The notes under the pieces: generated by a model | Database searches by the model: none | What the model was told of the DNA's origin: nothing | Seen by the model: only the letters and a program-made list of their open reading frames with translations | Part shown: positions 51,935 to 63,338 of the stretch, piece by piece | Position numbering within the stretch: the stretch's first letter is position 1 | Layout: the number at the start of each line of letters is the position of its first letter | DNA from: Vitis vinifera | Lineage: Eukaryota; Streptophyta; Magnoliopsida; Vitales; Vitaceae | Reading direction: 5' to 3' | DNA length: 64,000 bases | Assembly: GCF_030704535.1 (NCBI RefSeq) | Contig: NC_081806.1 | Coordinates: 5,603,001 to 5,667,000 of the forward strand | Position numbers and translations under genes: made by a program

Positions 51935-52350
51935 TGTTGTCTTCCTCCTTCGAAAATTCTCTTGTTTATTTTCTTCTCTTCAATTTTTTTCTCTTCAAAT
52001 CGATTTCAAATCTCTCACCTTCTCTATTTTCTTCGGTTTCTTCTCTTCAAATGGCTTTCTTGACAAGTTCTCTCGTTTCCTCTAATTTCTTTCTCCCCGT
52101 CTCAAATTCTCTTTTTTCCTTTTTTTCTTTTTATATTCAATCTTATTTATATAAGAGTAATAAGAATTTTACACCAACTAAAATTCTAATTTCACATAAC
52201 TTATAAAACTATTAGAAATTTGTAAATATTAATAATAATAAAAAAAATCAAAGTGTATCTTTATTCTAATTTCACATTTTTCAACCTCCTATTACCGTTG
52301 GAACTACTTTTTAAACATACTTAACAACTAATTAAAGAGAGATATTTGAT
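51935..52350 (-). other. leader and promoter region of the DWNN gene
   Basis: On the minus strand this is a purine-rich leader (plus strand TCTTC/CTCTTC-rich, 51940-52130) preceded by AT-rich sequence with ATAAATAAGA near 52150. The same region is duplicated at 55665-55935. Short frames on the plus strand here are shadows of the low-complexity leader. Confidence 0.5.
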
Positions 52351-54104
52351 ATGTAGTAATATATATATATATCACATTGATGATTTTAGAAATATGGATA
52401 AGTGTCCATTTAGATATATTTGTTTTTTTATTTAAAAAAAATGATAACTCTTGTATAAAATTTAAAAACTTTAAGATCATGTTTGATTGACCGGAATGTA
52501 ATAGGATAAGAGATGAGATATTATATCTTATCACATTATTGATGATAGAATATGATAAGTTATTTTATCACTTATGTTATCATATGTTCAACCAAATATG
52601 AAATAGAATAAGTGGTGGGATATATTATCCACCATTTTTTTTTTTTATCTCTTTTATGTTAGATATATTAATCACATGGTAAAATATGAGATATACATAT
52701 TTCATGTATCAAAAAAATTATTATTTTTATCAAAACTTTATTTTTTTAATATATTCATTTTACAAAGTAATTTTTTATTATGATTAAAAAAAACTAAAAA
52801 AATATTTATAAAATAATATTAATATATAAATTATTTTTATATATTAAATAACATAATATAAAAAAATTTATTTGTAAAGTTCAAATATTTTAATCAAAAC
52901 ATTGTTAAAGATAACAAAAATTTTATTTTTTAAAATAAAAAATATTTAAATGTAATATAATTTTTATTTTACATTGAAAATAATATATAATTCATATTAT
53001 TTTTTATTCATTTCACAATTTAAATATAAATACAATATAATATAACATATTATTTTTTATTCATATCCCAAATATGCTACTTTAAAATATCATGTTCATA
53101 AGATATATATATCCAATTATATCATATCTCGTTAGAAATCATATTATAAGATATAACATATATATCCTATATGTCATATTTTATCTTGACAACGTAGTTT
53201 AAACCCTTACATCGAGAATCTAATGGTTTTTAATTACTACCTCAAGTTTGAAAATTTTTTAAAATAATTTTTAAAGATACGAGATAAATTTATATTTTTT
53301 ATACAAGAGTTTCTATTTTTTTTATATATATATAAAAGTTATATTTTATAAAATTTAAAATATATCCAAAAGCCTAAATAAATTATATACTTGAAAATTA
53401 TAAAGATAATTTAGAAATAACTAAAATCTAATTTAAGGTAACTTATAAAATGAATTAATTTTTAAATATTTTAAGAATTAATTTTACTAATAAAAATTTA
53501 TCATCTAACATTAAGAACATATTTGATATTGATTTTAATAATTATTTCTAACATTTAACATTAAAAAAAATTTATATTTCAACTAGTATAAATGTTAGAA
53601 ACATTATCAAAAGTATCTAAAGATCAATTTGGTAGTAATTTTAGAAAACTTTTAACATTTCTAACACTTCAAACTTTTTATTATTTAAGTATTAAAAATG
53701 TTAAAAATATTTTGTAGAATTACTCTTAAACGCTCTCCAAATCTCCAAATGTATAGTGAATGATCATTTTTCAAAATCTCCTCTTATTTCTTACATCTCC
53801 AAGAAAGCAAATTGTTCAATAATTGTAGAATCTTCACCAAAAGTGTTTTTTCTTTTTCATTAAAATCTTTCATTCAGACTTTGTTTCATGGAAAAAGGTT
53901 TCTAGTTCCTAAAGATCTGTTTTAAAAAAAAGACCTATACGATGGTGCTTTGGGATTTAATGTTCATATTTTTTAATATTAAACTATGACTTTTTTCTAG
54001 ACAGCTTTTGGAATTTCTACAAAGTATTTTCCTTAGCGTGAAGTAAGATGGAAAGGGAGTCTAGCATAATTTCATGTACAAGAAGAAATTCTTCATTGTT
54101 TGTT
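52351..54104. other. very AT-rich intergenic DNA with MITE remnants
   Basis: No gene was seen. 52480-53170 looks like a large foldback: both flanks are rich in ATATCTTATCA or TGATAAGATAT-type sequence (AGGATAAGAGATGAGATATT, then AAGATATAACATATATATCC). 53624-53742 is a copy of the GTTTGATAGTAATTTTA MITE family. 53790-53920 resembles 56850-56935. Confidence 0.5.
53624..53742. mobile_element. short MITE, GTTTGATAGTAATTTTA family (copy 2)
   Basis: CAATTTGGTAGTAATTTTAG at the left pairs with AGAATTACTCTTAAACG at the right; the middle is TTATTTAAGTATTAAAAATG. Same layout as the copies at 37016, 58519 and 58700. Confidence 0.6.
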
Positions 54105-55935
54105 CATTGTTTCACTTTCTAAATATTAATATTTGAAAGAAACCTTTTTACATTATTCTTTTTTCCAAGATTTTAATTTGAAACATATTTTTTTGTTTCA
54201 TTGAATCCTAACTACAAATTGTTGGTACGTTCCATTAAAAAAAATGAGAGCGAACTTAATAAAAAAAAAAGAAATAAATCTAAAAACATTTCTTTCAAAA
54301 TTTTTATTTAACCAACTAAAAAAATTCAATATACTAAATCTATTAAATAAGCATAATTGAGCATAGTCGATTAAAATATCAAAATCTGTTTTCATACTAA
54401 ATCTATTAAATACACATAACTGAGCATAGTCGATTAAAATATCAAAATCTGTTTCCTTTATATAATTGTTTTTTCATAAAAATATAAACATAATAAATTG
54501 AGTGTGGTTAACTAAAATGTCGAAATTTATTCCTTTATGTATTTGTTTTTTCATACAAATGTAAACATAACTTCATTTATGAGTGTAACTAACTAAAAGT
54601 TATAAATGGTTGTTTTTTCATACAAATTTTATCTTTTAATGGCTCGATTGATATGATATTTCCATCTATCGGAATAATATCAAAATTCTTGGTATTTCTA
54701 CTTGAAATGTATTACTTACATTTGTCACCGGCTTAATGACACTTAGACCATTAGGGTACTTGACGTTGCTCACCACTAAGGTACTTGAAATTGCTAACTT
54801 AGCATACTTGACTCTCAAATTGGATATGCTAAGCAATGCTACTTGACTCGGAAATTAGGATGTGCAATGAAGGCAAAGCTTTAATTGTATAAGAACACAT
54901 TATTAAGTGTTTTCAATTACTTAGTGCCTTGACTAAATGATACCATCCTCTATTTATAGACATCTATGAAACTCTCTTAAACCCTTGTTCCCACTATTTT
55001 AGAACTATCAAGAATTGCCTATATAATTTTTATGTACAAGAGATATCTAGAACCCACTAGTCTCTTGAATCCTCTTTGGTTCCCCATTACTTTGGAACTA
55101 CCAAGAAGTGCTTCCATAATTTCTATGCATAAGAGATATATGGAACTCTCTAAAAATTTCTACATTTCCTTTGTCTCTTAAACCGTCAAAGGTGATACTA
55201 TTACTTTAAAACTTTTAAGAATTGTCTATATAATTTCTATGTACAAAAGATATTTGAAACTCTCTAAAAATCTCCACGTATTTCCCTTATCTTTCATTTC
55301 TTGTGTAGAAATGTGTGGATGTTTTTAGAATTCTCTAAAATCTTCCACACTCCTCCACTAGTAAACGACTCTAAAATGCTTCACTTCTACTAGTAGATGG
55401 CTCTCAAATGCTTAATGTCTTGGCCAAGTGAGAACATCCTCTATTTATAGGTACTTATGGAACTATCTTAAACCTTGAAAGGTTCTCTACTATTTTAGAA
55501 CTCTCAAGAACCATACTATTTCAAAGCTTTCAAGAATTGTGTGCATAATTTCTATGTACAAAAAATATCTAAATGCTTCAAAAAACTCTACATTTCTCAT
55601 CTTTCGTATAGAGATGTGTAGAGGCAACTCTATATAAGCTTAAAAGAGACTCATTTGATCATAGATTTCAATTCAATAATTTTCTTTCTTTCTTTCAACA
55701 AATTCTCTCTTTTCTTCTAATTTCTTTCCCTTTTGTCTCATTTTTTTCTCATTTTTTAACATTCAATCTTATTTATATAAGAGGAATAAGAGCTTCACAT
55801 AAACTAAAATATTTTACATAACTTATGAAGTCTTATAAATACATAATTTATAAAATAAAAAAAGTCAAAGTATATCTTTATTTTAATTATTTTAAATTTG
55901 TTTTCTTTCAACCTCCTAATAGATATTTGATAGTT
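54105..55935 (-). pseudogene. degenerate duplicate of the DWNN gene 5' part
   Basis: Three blocks follow the functional gene in order. 54105-54340 resembles its first intron (CACTTTCTAAATATTAATATT, TTTTTATTTA-ACCAACTAAA). 54345-54712 resembles exon 1: minus-strand frames give NTKNFDIIPIDGNIIS, LKDKICMKKQ and TDFDILIDYAQL, close to the gene's KNFDIIPIDGNIVS, LKYKIFMKKQ and TDFDILITQA. 55665-55935 resembles its leader and promoter. The exon block has no usable start, holds stops, and its TDFDIL segment is tandemly repeated about four times (near 54358, 54417, 54500, 54571). Downstream exons 2-7 are absent. About 950 bp at 54715-55664 is extra sequence between exon and leader, probably a later insertion. 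Confidence 0.75.
54715..55664. repeat. insertion with internal repeats in the DWNN pseudogene
   Basis: This part has no match in the functional gene. It contains several diverged copies of a roughly 120-bp unit (ACTATTTTAGAACT-TCAAGAA, ATAATTTCTATGTACAA, GATAT, AACTCTCTAAAAAT) and CTATTTATAG at 54952 and 55441, as in LTR promoters read on the minus strand (CTATAAATAG). It may be a solo LTR with internal repeats. No coding remnant was seen. Confidence 0.5.
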
Positions 55936-57706
55936 AGTATTATGATAACTTGAGAGATTTATTTTGTGTTTTTGAGACATTCAACATTTAAATTTGGATT
56001 TATAATAATTTAAGATAATAAAATATCACTTTAATGGTTGCCTGAATTTTTTTTTTAAAAAAAGGTGAAAGAAAATAGATAGGAAAAGTATGATAACAAA
56101 AAAAAGTGAAAAAAAAATAAAAAATACATAAATGTCTTATTAATTTTAATTATATTTGTTTTTCTTTTCTAATTTTTGTGATGAAACCAAATATAAAAAA
56201 TATTGTTTTTCCTAATACTTTTCAAAAATCAAATATGCTCATAAATATACGACTGTAATGGGTAGGAGGAGAGTTTTTCTATCCCTAGTAAATAAATATA
56301 ATTTCATTTTCTTTTTAACAATTTCTCAATTATTCTTATAAAGTATTTGATAAGTCAACTTAACGACTTAGTATAATTTAATGGTCTAATTAAAGTTATT
56401 AAATAGATTAAACATGTTTTATAAAATAATTTAAACTTACAACTTTAAGTTAAAATAATTTTAAATATTAAGTCAAAAAAGTTAACTTTTTCTTAAACTC
56501 AAGTCTCATATGCCTTTTAGTGAAAATATATTTTACAAATATGACTTTACATTGACAATTCATCTTTTACAGTAAATATTTTTGTAGTTATTTTATGTAT
56601 CTATAATACTTTAAATATAAATATTTAATAAATAAATTTATTACTTAAAATTAGTAAAACTATAAATATTAATTAAAATTATTGAGGGTAAGTATGTTAA
56701 TTTAATTTAATGATTTAAAATAAATTTTAAGTTAATTTTATAAAACAATCTTAATACTTAAAATTGAAAAATAAATAAGAAATTTTAAGTTAATAACTTA
56801 AAATCAACTTAAATAATAACTATTAAGTTTTACCAAATACTTTTTAGTCTAAAATCTTCAACAATTGTTTTTTTTTCATTAAAATTAAAAAAATTTCATT
56901 CAAATTTTGTTCCCTGGAGAAAGGTTTTTGTTAGGTTTGGTTTAAGAAAATTTGAAAAAAAAAAATAAGTAAGAAGAAAAGAAAACAAAGGAAAAGAAAT
57001 AAAAATAAAAAATAGATTTAAAATTAATAAATTATTTTATATACTACTTCAAATTTATTCATTTATTTTAATTTTTTTATATAAAAATTAAATAATTTAA
57101 AAATATATAGATTTGTAACTAACTTTAATTATATTTTATTTTTAATATTTTTATAGTACAATTATGATTTTTTTTTTTCTTTGATTAAATGGAAAAGAGA
57201 GACTGACCTACGGGCTACGGTTCATCACCCTATTAAAAACTTCTACAATGTCATCCTTATCAGGAGGTTTGGTAGAAAATTTATTAACATTAATTATTAT
57301 TTTTTAAATGAAAGCTCTTATTACTTTTTTAAAAATCAAATTGAAAAATATTTTTTTCAATTAACTTTAAATTTATTTTAACTGAAAACTTTGGATATTT
57401 TCATTGATTCTTAGTAAATTACATCACATAATTTGACAATATTGATTTTTTGACTTATTATTTAATTTCATAAAAAAATGTTCTTATCAAGTGTTTGGTT
57501 TTTTTGTTTATTATTATAATGAGCCTATTATATAAATCTTTCAAAATATAAAAAAATTCAAAGACAATGATCATTGGTTGTACTATGTAAAAATGCATTA
57601 TTTATTATTATTTAAAATTTTAATTTATAATAGATTTTAATATTTTATTATATTACTACACAATAAATTAACAATTTACTTGATTATAAGATGTTTGAGA
57701 AACTTA
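55936..57706. other. AT-rich intergenic DNA with decayed MITEs
   Basis: No gene was seen. 56040-56240 and 56937-57180 each resemble the better preserved element at 57707-58032 (AAGAAAAGAAAACAAAGGAAAAG, AATTTTAATTATATTTG or CTTTAATTATATTT). 56850-56935 resembles 53790-53920, another trace of local duplication. Confidence 0.5.
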
Positions 57707-58032
57707 GGCTATGTTTGGTTCCCGGAAAATTTGAGGGAAAATGTAAGGGAAAGAAAATACAAAGGAAAAGTAGAAGAAAAGAAAAAATGAAGGAAAATAA
57801 AAAAATAGATTAAAAGTTGATAAATTATTTTTTTTGTTACTTCAAACTCATTTTATTTATTTTAATTCATCAATATAAAGATTAAATAATTTAAAAATAC
57901 ATAAGTTTTTAATTAGTTTTAATTATATTTGATTTTCTTTTATATTTTTCATAGGACAACCAAACATGAGAAAATCATTTTCCTTAGCATTTTTTTTCTT
58001 TCCTTTGTACTTTCCGGGAACCAAACATAGCC
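57707..58032. mobile_element. PIF/Harbinger-type (Tourist-like) MITE
   Basis: GGCTATGTTTGGTTCCCGG at the left end (57707) is exactly inverted at the right end (58014-58032). A TTA trinucleotide directly flanks each side (57704-57706 and 58033-58035), matching the 3-bp TAA/TTA target duplication of PIF/Harbinger elements. The 326-bp body has no coding capacity. The well-kept ends suggest a fairly recent insertion. Confidence 0.8.
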
Positions 58033-58379
58033 TTAATACTTATTATTTAATAATTTAAATTAACTTTAAGTATGTTGACTTATAATTTATTACTTTAAAT
58101 ATTAAAGTTGTTTAATAAAATTAACTTAAAATTTATTTTAAATCATCTAATTTATATATTTGTCTTCATAAGTTATAAGTATGAAAAAAATTAAGTAACA
58201 TTGGAGGCCGTGGAATAGCAAATGAGATTATTGAGGTAATGATTTAAATTAAATTATTAAATCACTTTAAGTTGTTAAGTTAATTTACAAAACACCTACC
58301 AATAAAGAGAATTTTCTTAGGGCAAAAACACTCCGTTTTTATATTTTTGTTTCAATAGAATGAATATTTTCAAAATTAA

Positions 58380-58813
58380 AAGTCCATTTGATAATAATTT
58401 TAGAAAGCGTTTTTAGTTTAAAACATGTTTTTTTAAAATAAATATTTGATAAAATTTAATAAACATTTAAATTTTTTTTTTAAATTACTTATAATATTTT
58501 TTAGAAAAATGTTTAAGAGTGTGTTTGGGAGTAATTTTAGAAAGCATTTTTAGCATTTTTAACACTTGAATGATAAATTTTTTTAAATATTAAAAATATT
58601 AAAAGGGTTTCCTAGAATTACTATCAAACAAATTTTAAGAATTGATTCTCCTAAAAACATTTGAAGTAACAACATTTAAGTCGTTTTATGAATATTAAAG
58701 TGCATTTGATAATGATTTTATGAAGTGTTTTTAGTCTTTCTGACATTTAAAATTTTTTATCTTTCAAGTATTAAAAATAGTATAAATACTTCTTAAAATC
58801 ACTATCAAACACA
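58380..58813. mobile_element. cluster of three short MITEs, GTTTGATAGTAATTTTA family
   Basis: Copies at 58380-58500 (partial), 58519-58633 and 58700-58813 share GTGTTTGGGAGTAATTTTAG or equivalents on the left, a TATTAAAAATATTAAA-like middle and AGAATTACTATCAAACA or AAATCACTATCAAACACA on the right. The last two are about 115 bp each and symmetrical. Confidence 0.7.
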
Positions 58814-60159
58814 TTCTTAATTATCTAATTTTTTATAAAACCAAAATCATACACGCTTTGTGTCACTTCCAATATGTTATTTTTAAAATATATATCTATA
58901 TATTTATTTATTTATTCTTAAGATTATATCTCTTCCATCCTCGTCACATTACACACTTTTTTACTCCCTAAGCACTTATTTTATTTTTGACACGTTCGAA
59001 AGCATGGGAATCAGATTCAATACGTAAAAGTCTTTCGCAACGCATGTACTGTCGGTCATGAATTCGGGAAAAAAAATGATACCTTATCACCCTACTTTCC
59101 TCTAGTGAGGATTATCCTTATAATTTTCCCTTTTTTTTTACAGTTTTACTTGACCAATTGAATTCAAATGCCGTGGAAAATGTTAATCTTTAGTCTGCAG
59201 ATTGATATTTTATAGTTGGGGTTGGGGGCATAGATTTAAAAAAACGAACTATTTATCTTTTAATTTTACATTATTTTTTAAAATAATTTAAAAAGAAGTG
59301 ACCAAAATATTATAACATAAAATAATATGAATGATAAATATATAAATATTATTATTAAATTAATAATTCAATTCGCGGTAGCTTTTTTCCACCTTAGCCC
59401 AAAGCAAATTACAAAAAGGACTCTTCCCGAAGCCAACTGAAATCAGGTTGAACCGTGCAAGGTGCGCCCCGAGTGGTTCTTGACGCCACTTCTATATATG
59501 GAATTTTTTTCTCTTAGTATTACAATGGTTGATCGACAACATGGCACAAGTGAGGAGGGCAACAAGCTAAGAGAAAACTTGGTTGGATAAAAATTGATTT
59601 TGGAAGGAATATTTACCATCCTGCAAGTAGGCTGACAAGGGAGAAATCTTGTAGGAGGGACCATTCTCTTCTTTTTCAAAAAAAATAAAATTTCACTACT
59701 TCTCTAAGCCACTGGATGGCACTCAAGAGCATATGGGAATTGAAGAATGGAGAAGGAAGATCAAGAGATACGAAAAGCATACCCTCCAAAGTTGTAAAGA
59801 CATTTTTTTTATTTTGTTTTTAAATAGCCTCCACAAAAAGCTAGCGTACGCAGTCCAAAAGAAGAACCCTGACCAGATCCACGCAACCTAATTGCCCTTC
59901 AGTTTTCCCAATTCCCCCAACTATCCTTGGAGTGATTCTCTAACACCCCACTGCTCATCTCTGACTCAGATCTATGTCATACCCTCAACTTTTTCATTTT
60001 ATATATATATAGAGGGAGAGAGAATCAACAGCAGTGATTTACATCTATGGAGCTGGAGAATCCAATTAGACCAGTTGTTTAATGGAGCAGGTGGGAAATC
60101 ATAACAAAGTAAAGAAATATGAAGTATTGAGCTTTGACATAAGACAGAAAATATTTTTT
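58814..60159. other. intergenic DNA
   Basis: No supported gene was found. The minus-strand frame 59443-59679 (78 codons) has no recognisable content. The base composition becomes less AT-rich from about 59380. TATATATATATAGAGG at 60000-60015 could be a promoter element, but no matching gene start is apparent close to it. Confidence 0.4.
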
Positions 60160-60411
60160 TTACGTTGGTCGCCTCCCTCGCCTAAAAGCATTCCAAAAGA
60201 ACATGCCCACAAAGCAGATGTCTGTGTGGGTGCAATGCAAAATAGCTAGCATTGCGTAGATTGAAAGCAGCACTGGCCCAAGTACTACATTCTCATTGCA
60301 GATACCGATTTTCCCACCTGATAATCTTTGTTTCTTAATCATATCTTTCAATTCTGCAGACTCTAAGCCATTGGTTGGTTGAGTGATCTTCTGTCTTCCG
60401 GGCATATGCAT
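60160..60411 (-). CDS. possible small membrane protein, unknown function
   Basis: A frame of 83 codons on the minus strand, starting MHMPGRQKITQ. It has a polar N-terminal half with QPTNGLESAELKDMIKKQRL, then a hydrophobic stretch at about 42-60 (VVLGPVLLSIYAMLAIL), a second at about 65-75 (ICFVGMFFWNAF) and a basic tail RRGRRPT. This layout is more protein-like than neighbouring chance frames. The sequence just before the ATG, TTCTTTAG|CCC, could be a splice acceptor, so the frame may be a last exon. I do not recognise the family. It lies head to head with the gene at 60820. Confidence 0.4.
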   Translation of the reverse strand: MHMPGRQKITQPTNGLESAELKDMIKKQRLSGGKIGICNENVVLGPVLLSIYAMLAILHCTHTDICFVGMFFWNAFRRGRRPT

Positions 60412-60681
60412 GGGCTAAAGAACTTATTTTGTTAATCATATCTTAAAGACCTGAAGGAATCTTAGTTGTTCAACATTTTCAGCCACCCACAAACGAAAAG
60501 GTGACTTGGGCAAATTGCGGAAATGGAAAGCCTGGGGTCAATTGTTGAGAACCGTTAAAAGCAGCTAAAGCAAAGCAACCACTAAAGCTAGCAAAGCTTG
60601 AATTTTGCTCACATCTAACCAAAACTTTCCTCTTCACTCTCCCCCTTTCCTCTTTCCCCACTTTTCCTTAGCCCCTAAGTC

Positions 60682-60753
60682 TTCTTTTCTTCTTCTTCTT
60701 CTTCTTTCTTCTTCTTTCCTTCTTCTTCTTTCTTCTTCTTCTTCCTTCTTCTT

Positions 60754-60783
<30 letters not shown>
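60682..60783. repeat. (CTT)n microsatellite in the leader of the DUF761 gene
   Basis: About 100 bp of CTT/TTC repeats with a few CTTT and CCTT interruptions; the last 36 bp are pure. It ends about 37 bp before the ATG at 60820. CT-rich leaders are common in plants, but a tract this long is likely to vary in length. Confidence 0.95.
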
Positions 60784-60784
<1 letters not shown>

Positions 60785-60819
60785 ACTTTGTTGCAGTGTC
60801 ACGGTTAAGGAGATCTTCA

Positions 60820-62535
60820 ATGGCAGAGATAGACCCTTACAACAAATCCCAACAGCTAGTTTCAGAGATAACCTCAACAACCCCACAAAACCAAGCCAAC
60901 CCAAGTAAGTTCTATTCAGGCTTTCTGTACAAAGCTCTCATTGTTACACTTTTTCTTGCAATTCTCCCACTGTTCCCCTCACAAGCACCTGAATTTATCA
61001 ACCAGACTGTATTCAACAGAAGCTGGGAGCTTCTTCACCTTGTTTTTGTGGGTATTGCTGTTTCTTATGGCCTTTTTAGCCGGCGAAATGATGAAACAGA
61101 GAAGGAAAATCACTCTAAATTTGATAATGCTCAATCCTATGTGTCTAGATTTCTTCAGGTTTCATCAGTTTTTGATGAAGAGGTTGAAAGCCCAAGTGGG
61201 TCGGGTGAGAGTAAGGTCCAAACATGGAATAGTCAGTACTATAGGGGTAAACCAGTGGTTGTGGTTACACAGGAAAGCTCTGTTATTGATGAGCAGAGCA
61301 GTAAGGGGTCGAGAATTGGGGAAAAGCCATTGCTTTTGCCTGTTAGGAGCTTGAAATCGCGTGTTTCGGACCCGGGTGATGGTGAATCCACTAATGGAGA
61401 TGGCGGCATCTCTCGTTCTCTCAGTTGGTCGAGTTTAAATTCAGGTTCAAAGAGGTTCTCAATCAATCGGAGTACAATTAAGAACGGGGAATTGGGAGAT
61501 CTGGAACCTCTAGAACTGGAGAAAAAATTGGAGCAAAATGTTGTTCTTCCATCTCCCATTCCATGGAGGTCAAGGTCAGGGAGGATGGAAATGAAGGAAG
61601 AGGTGGATAGCCCTCCTCTGTATTCTCTTCCTCCATCAGTGGAGGAACCTAAAATCAACAAGCTCGAATCAAGGTCTTTTAGGTCCCAAAGGTCTGGATC
61701 ATCTCATGCCAGTTCTGTATCTTCTTCACCCAAGAAGTTATCTCCTTCACCATCATTTTCTTCACCAAAGAAACCATCTCTTTCACCCTCTCTATCATCA
61801 GAATCCCAAGCCAAGAGTGTGGAAGATTTTGCAAGGAAGAAGAGCTTCTATAAGTCTACTCCTCCTCCCCCACCTCCACCCCCACCACCACCACCCACAA
61901 TTTCTAGTGTAGCTAGAGGTAGAGTATCTGGTGAGAAGGATTTTAAAAGAAGCATGACAAATGAACCCAAAGATTGGAGTAGAAGTGGCAGAGAGGACAC
62001 CCTGAGAAGAGCAAATTCAGGAGTGGAAACAATACCAAGACCCCAAATTGATGGCTCACTAATGGGGAAGTCATTCAGAACACTTAGAGCTGGTGAACCA
62101 GTTGCAGGGATGAGGAAAGCTGCAGAAGTTGGGGATGATGAGAAAAAACCAAAGGAAGTTGCAGGAAATATGACACAGAAGACAGGAAGAAAGAGGGTGG
62201 CATTTGATCAAGTACTAGTAAGGTCAGAGAGGCCAAGTCATGAAAGCCTCCCTTCTATGTCAAGGCCAACCCTCATGGAATATGAGAAGGGAGGGAAGAA
62301 AGAGCTTTCGGAAAACGTTTTCTTGGATTCCGATGAAGAGTCCAGAAGCGATGAAGAGAGCTACGAAGAGAGCTCAGACAATGATGAGGCTGCCTCTACT
62401 AGTGCGGGCGATGGAAGCCATGATGTCAACAAGAAGGCTGATGAGTTCATTGCAAAATTCAGAGAGCAGATCAGGCTTCAAAGGATTGAATCAATCAAGA
62501 GAAGTGCACAGATCAGTAAAAACCTTTCTAGGTAA
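60820..62535 (+). CDS. DUF4408/DUF761-type proline-rich membrane protein (At4g16790-like)
   Basis: 571 aa, single exon, function unknown. ATG 60820 (MAEIDPYNKSQQL) is used because the frame upstream has no ATG. Residues about 34-54 (GFLYKALIVTLFLAILPLF) and 68-86 (SWELLHLVFVGIAVSYGLF) are two hydrophobic segments typical of plant DUF4408 proteins. A long Ser/Arg/Glu-rich, probably disordered middle follows, including SP-rich repeats (KKLSPSPSFSSPKKPSLSPS), a run of about 12 prolines, and an acidic serine-rich stretch (SDEESRSDEESYEESSDND). The last 37 residues, DVNKKADEFIAKFREQIRLQ onward, match the C-terminal DUF761 motif. Proteins of this type have been labelled hydroxyproline-rich glycoproteins, but no signal peptide is evident. 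The homology to At4g16790 is recalled, not searched. Confidence 0.88.
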   Translation: MAEIDPYNKSQQLVSEITSTTPQNQANPSKFYSGFLYKALIVTLFLAILPLFPSQAPEFINQTVFNRSWELLHLVFVGIAVSYGLFSRRNDETEKENHSKFDNAQSYVSRFLQVSSVFDEEVESPSGSGESKVQTWNSQYYRGKPVVVVTQESSVIDEQSSKGSRIGEKPLLLPVRSLKSRVSDPGDGESTNGDGGISRSLSWSSLNSGSKRFSINRSTIKNGELGDLEPLELEKKLEQNVVLPSPIPWRSRSGRMEMKEEVDSPPLYSLPPSVEEPKINKLESRSFRSQRSGSSHASSVSSSPKKLSPSPSFSSPKKPSLSPSLSSESQAKSVEDFARKKSFYKSTPPPPPPPPPPPPTISSVARGRVSGEKDFKRSMTNEPKDWSRSGREDTLRRANSGVETIPRPQIDGSLMGKSFRTLRAGEPVAGMRKAAEVGDDEKKPKEVAGNMTQKTGRKRVAFDQVLVRSERPSHESLPSMSRPTLMEYEKGGKKELSENVFLDSDEESRSDEESYEESSDNDEAASTSAGDGSHDVNKKADEFIAKFREQIRLQRIESIKRSAQISKNLSR

Positions 62536-63338
62536 ACATGAAGATCCTTAGACCCTTAGAATTCAAGAAAGATGGATATGAAAGCTGCTATCTAGACTCT
62601 TGACTTCCTTTTTTCTTTGTTTCATATTTTCTAATTTTACTTGATATCAGAGTTGTTTCTTTTCTTTTTTTCACATTTATGGTTGTGGGATGTAGAGATT
62701 GGCATTGAAGAAGAGTTTCTGATCTTGCTCCTTTGTTTCGATGATTATTGTTCTAACTTTTGCATTACTGTCACTGAGAAAATGGTCTCTCTTCAGCAAA
62801 TCTGACTCTCATTTGGTAAATAAAGAAAAAAAAAATCTGTATAAACAGCCTCACAACCACTGGGGTTTGCATGGAAGCAAATAGATGTTGGTTTGGATTT
62901 TGATTGTGAAGTCTTGAGCTCTGAGTTTCTATTCTTGAATGATTTAAGGTAATTGTTGGTATGATTATTATCAAAGTATGCATCATATGAGGTAATTAAA
63001 CCTAACAATTTGCCCAAACCATTTGATTAATTGTAGAAGTTGGTCTCTATGAAATATCAATTTTCTTGTGCTTCTAACAAAACAAAAAGTTCCCTTTAGC
63101 AGAAAAATGCAGCTTTATTCTTTTCCTAGATTTTTCAGATCACATTCCAGTTTAAAAACTCTCTGGTAATTGACTGTAACAGAGCCCATCAGATGCCAGT
63201 ATTATTTTCTCTCTTTGGAAGCTTAAAATAACTGTTTCGAGGCTGAAAGAGATGTCCAGCTGAATCACTTGAAAAAGAAACCCTCAGTAGTTGGTTGTTC
63301 AAAGCCATTCTTCCTTTGTGTGGGCTCCTCTTAATGAA
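62536..63338 (+). other. 3' flank of the DUF761 gene
   Basis: Probable 3'UTR in the first 300 bp, with an AATAAAG-like sequence at 62819. No other gene was seen. Confidence 0.45.

Noticed and set aside
51786..52206. plus-strand Phe/Ser/Leu-rich frames of 99 and 90 codons
   Set aside because: They cover the DWNN exon 1 and its CT-rich leader in antisense; the minus strand carries the real domain.
59443..59679. 78-codon minus-strand frame
   Set aside because: Cys/Pro/Ser-rich without a recognisable motif or splice context; no support beyond being open.
61239..61661. 140-codon antisense and other overlapping frames in the DUF761 gene
   Set aside because: Shadows of the 571-codon frame, which alone has recognisable motifs.
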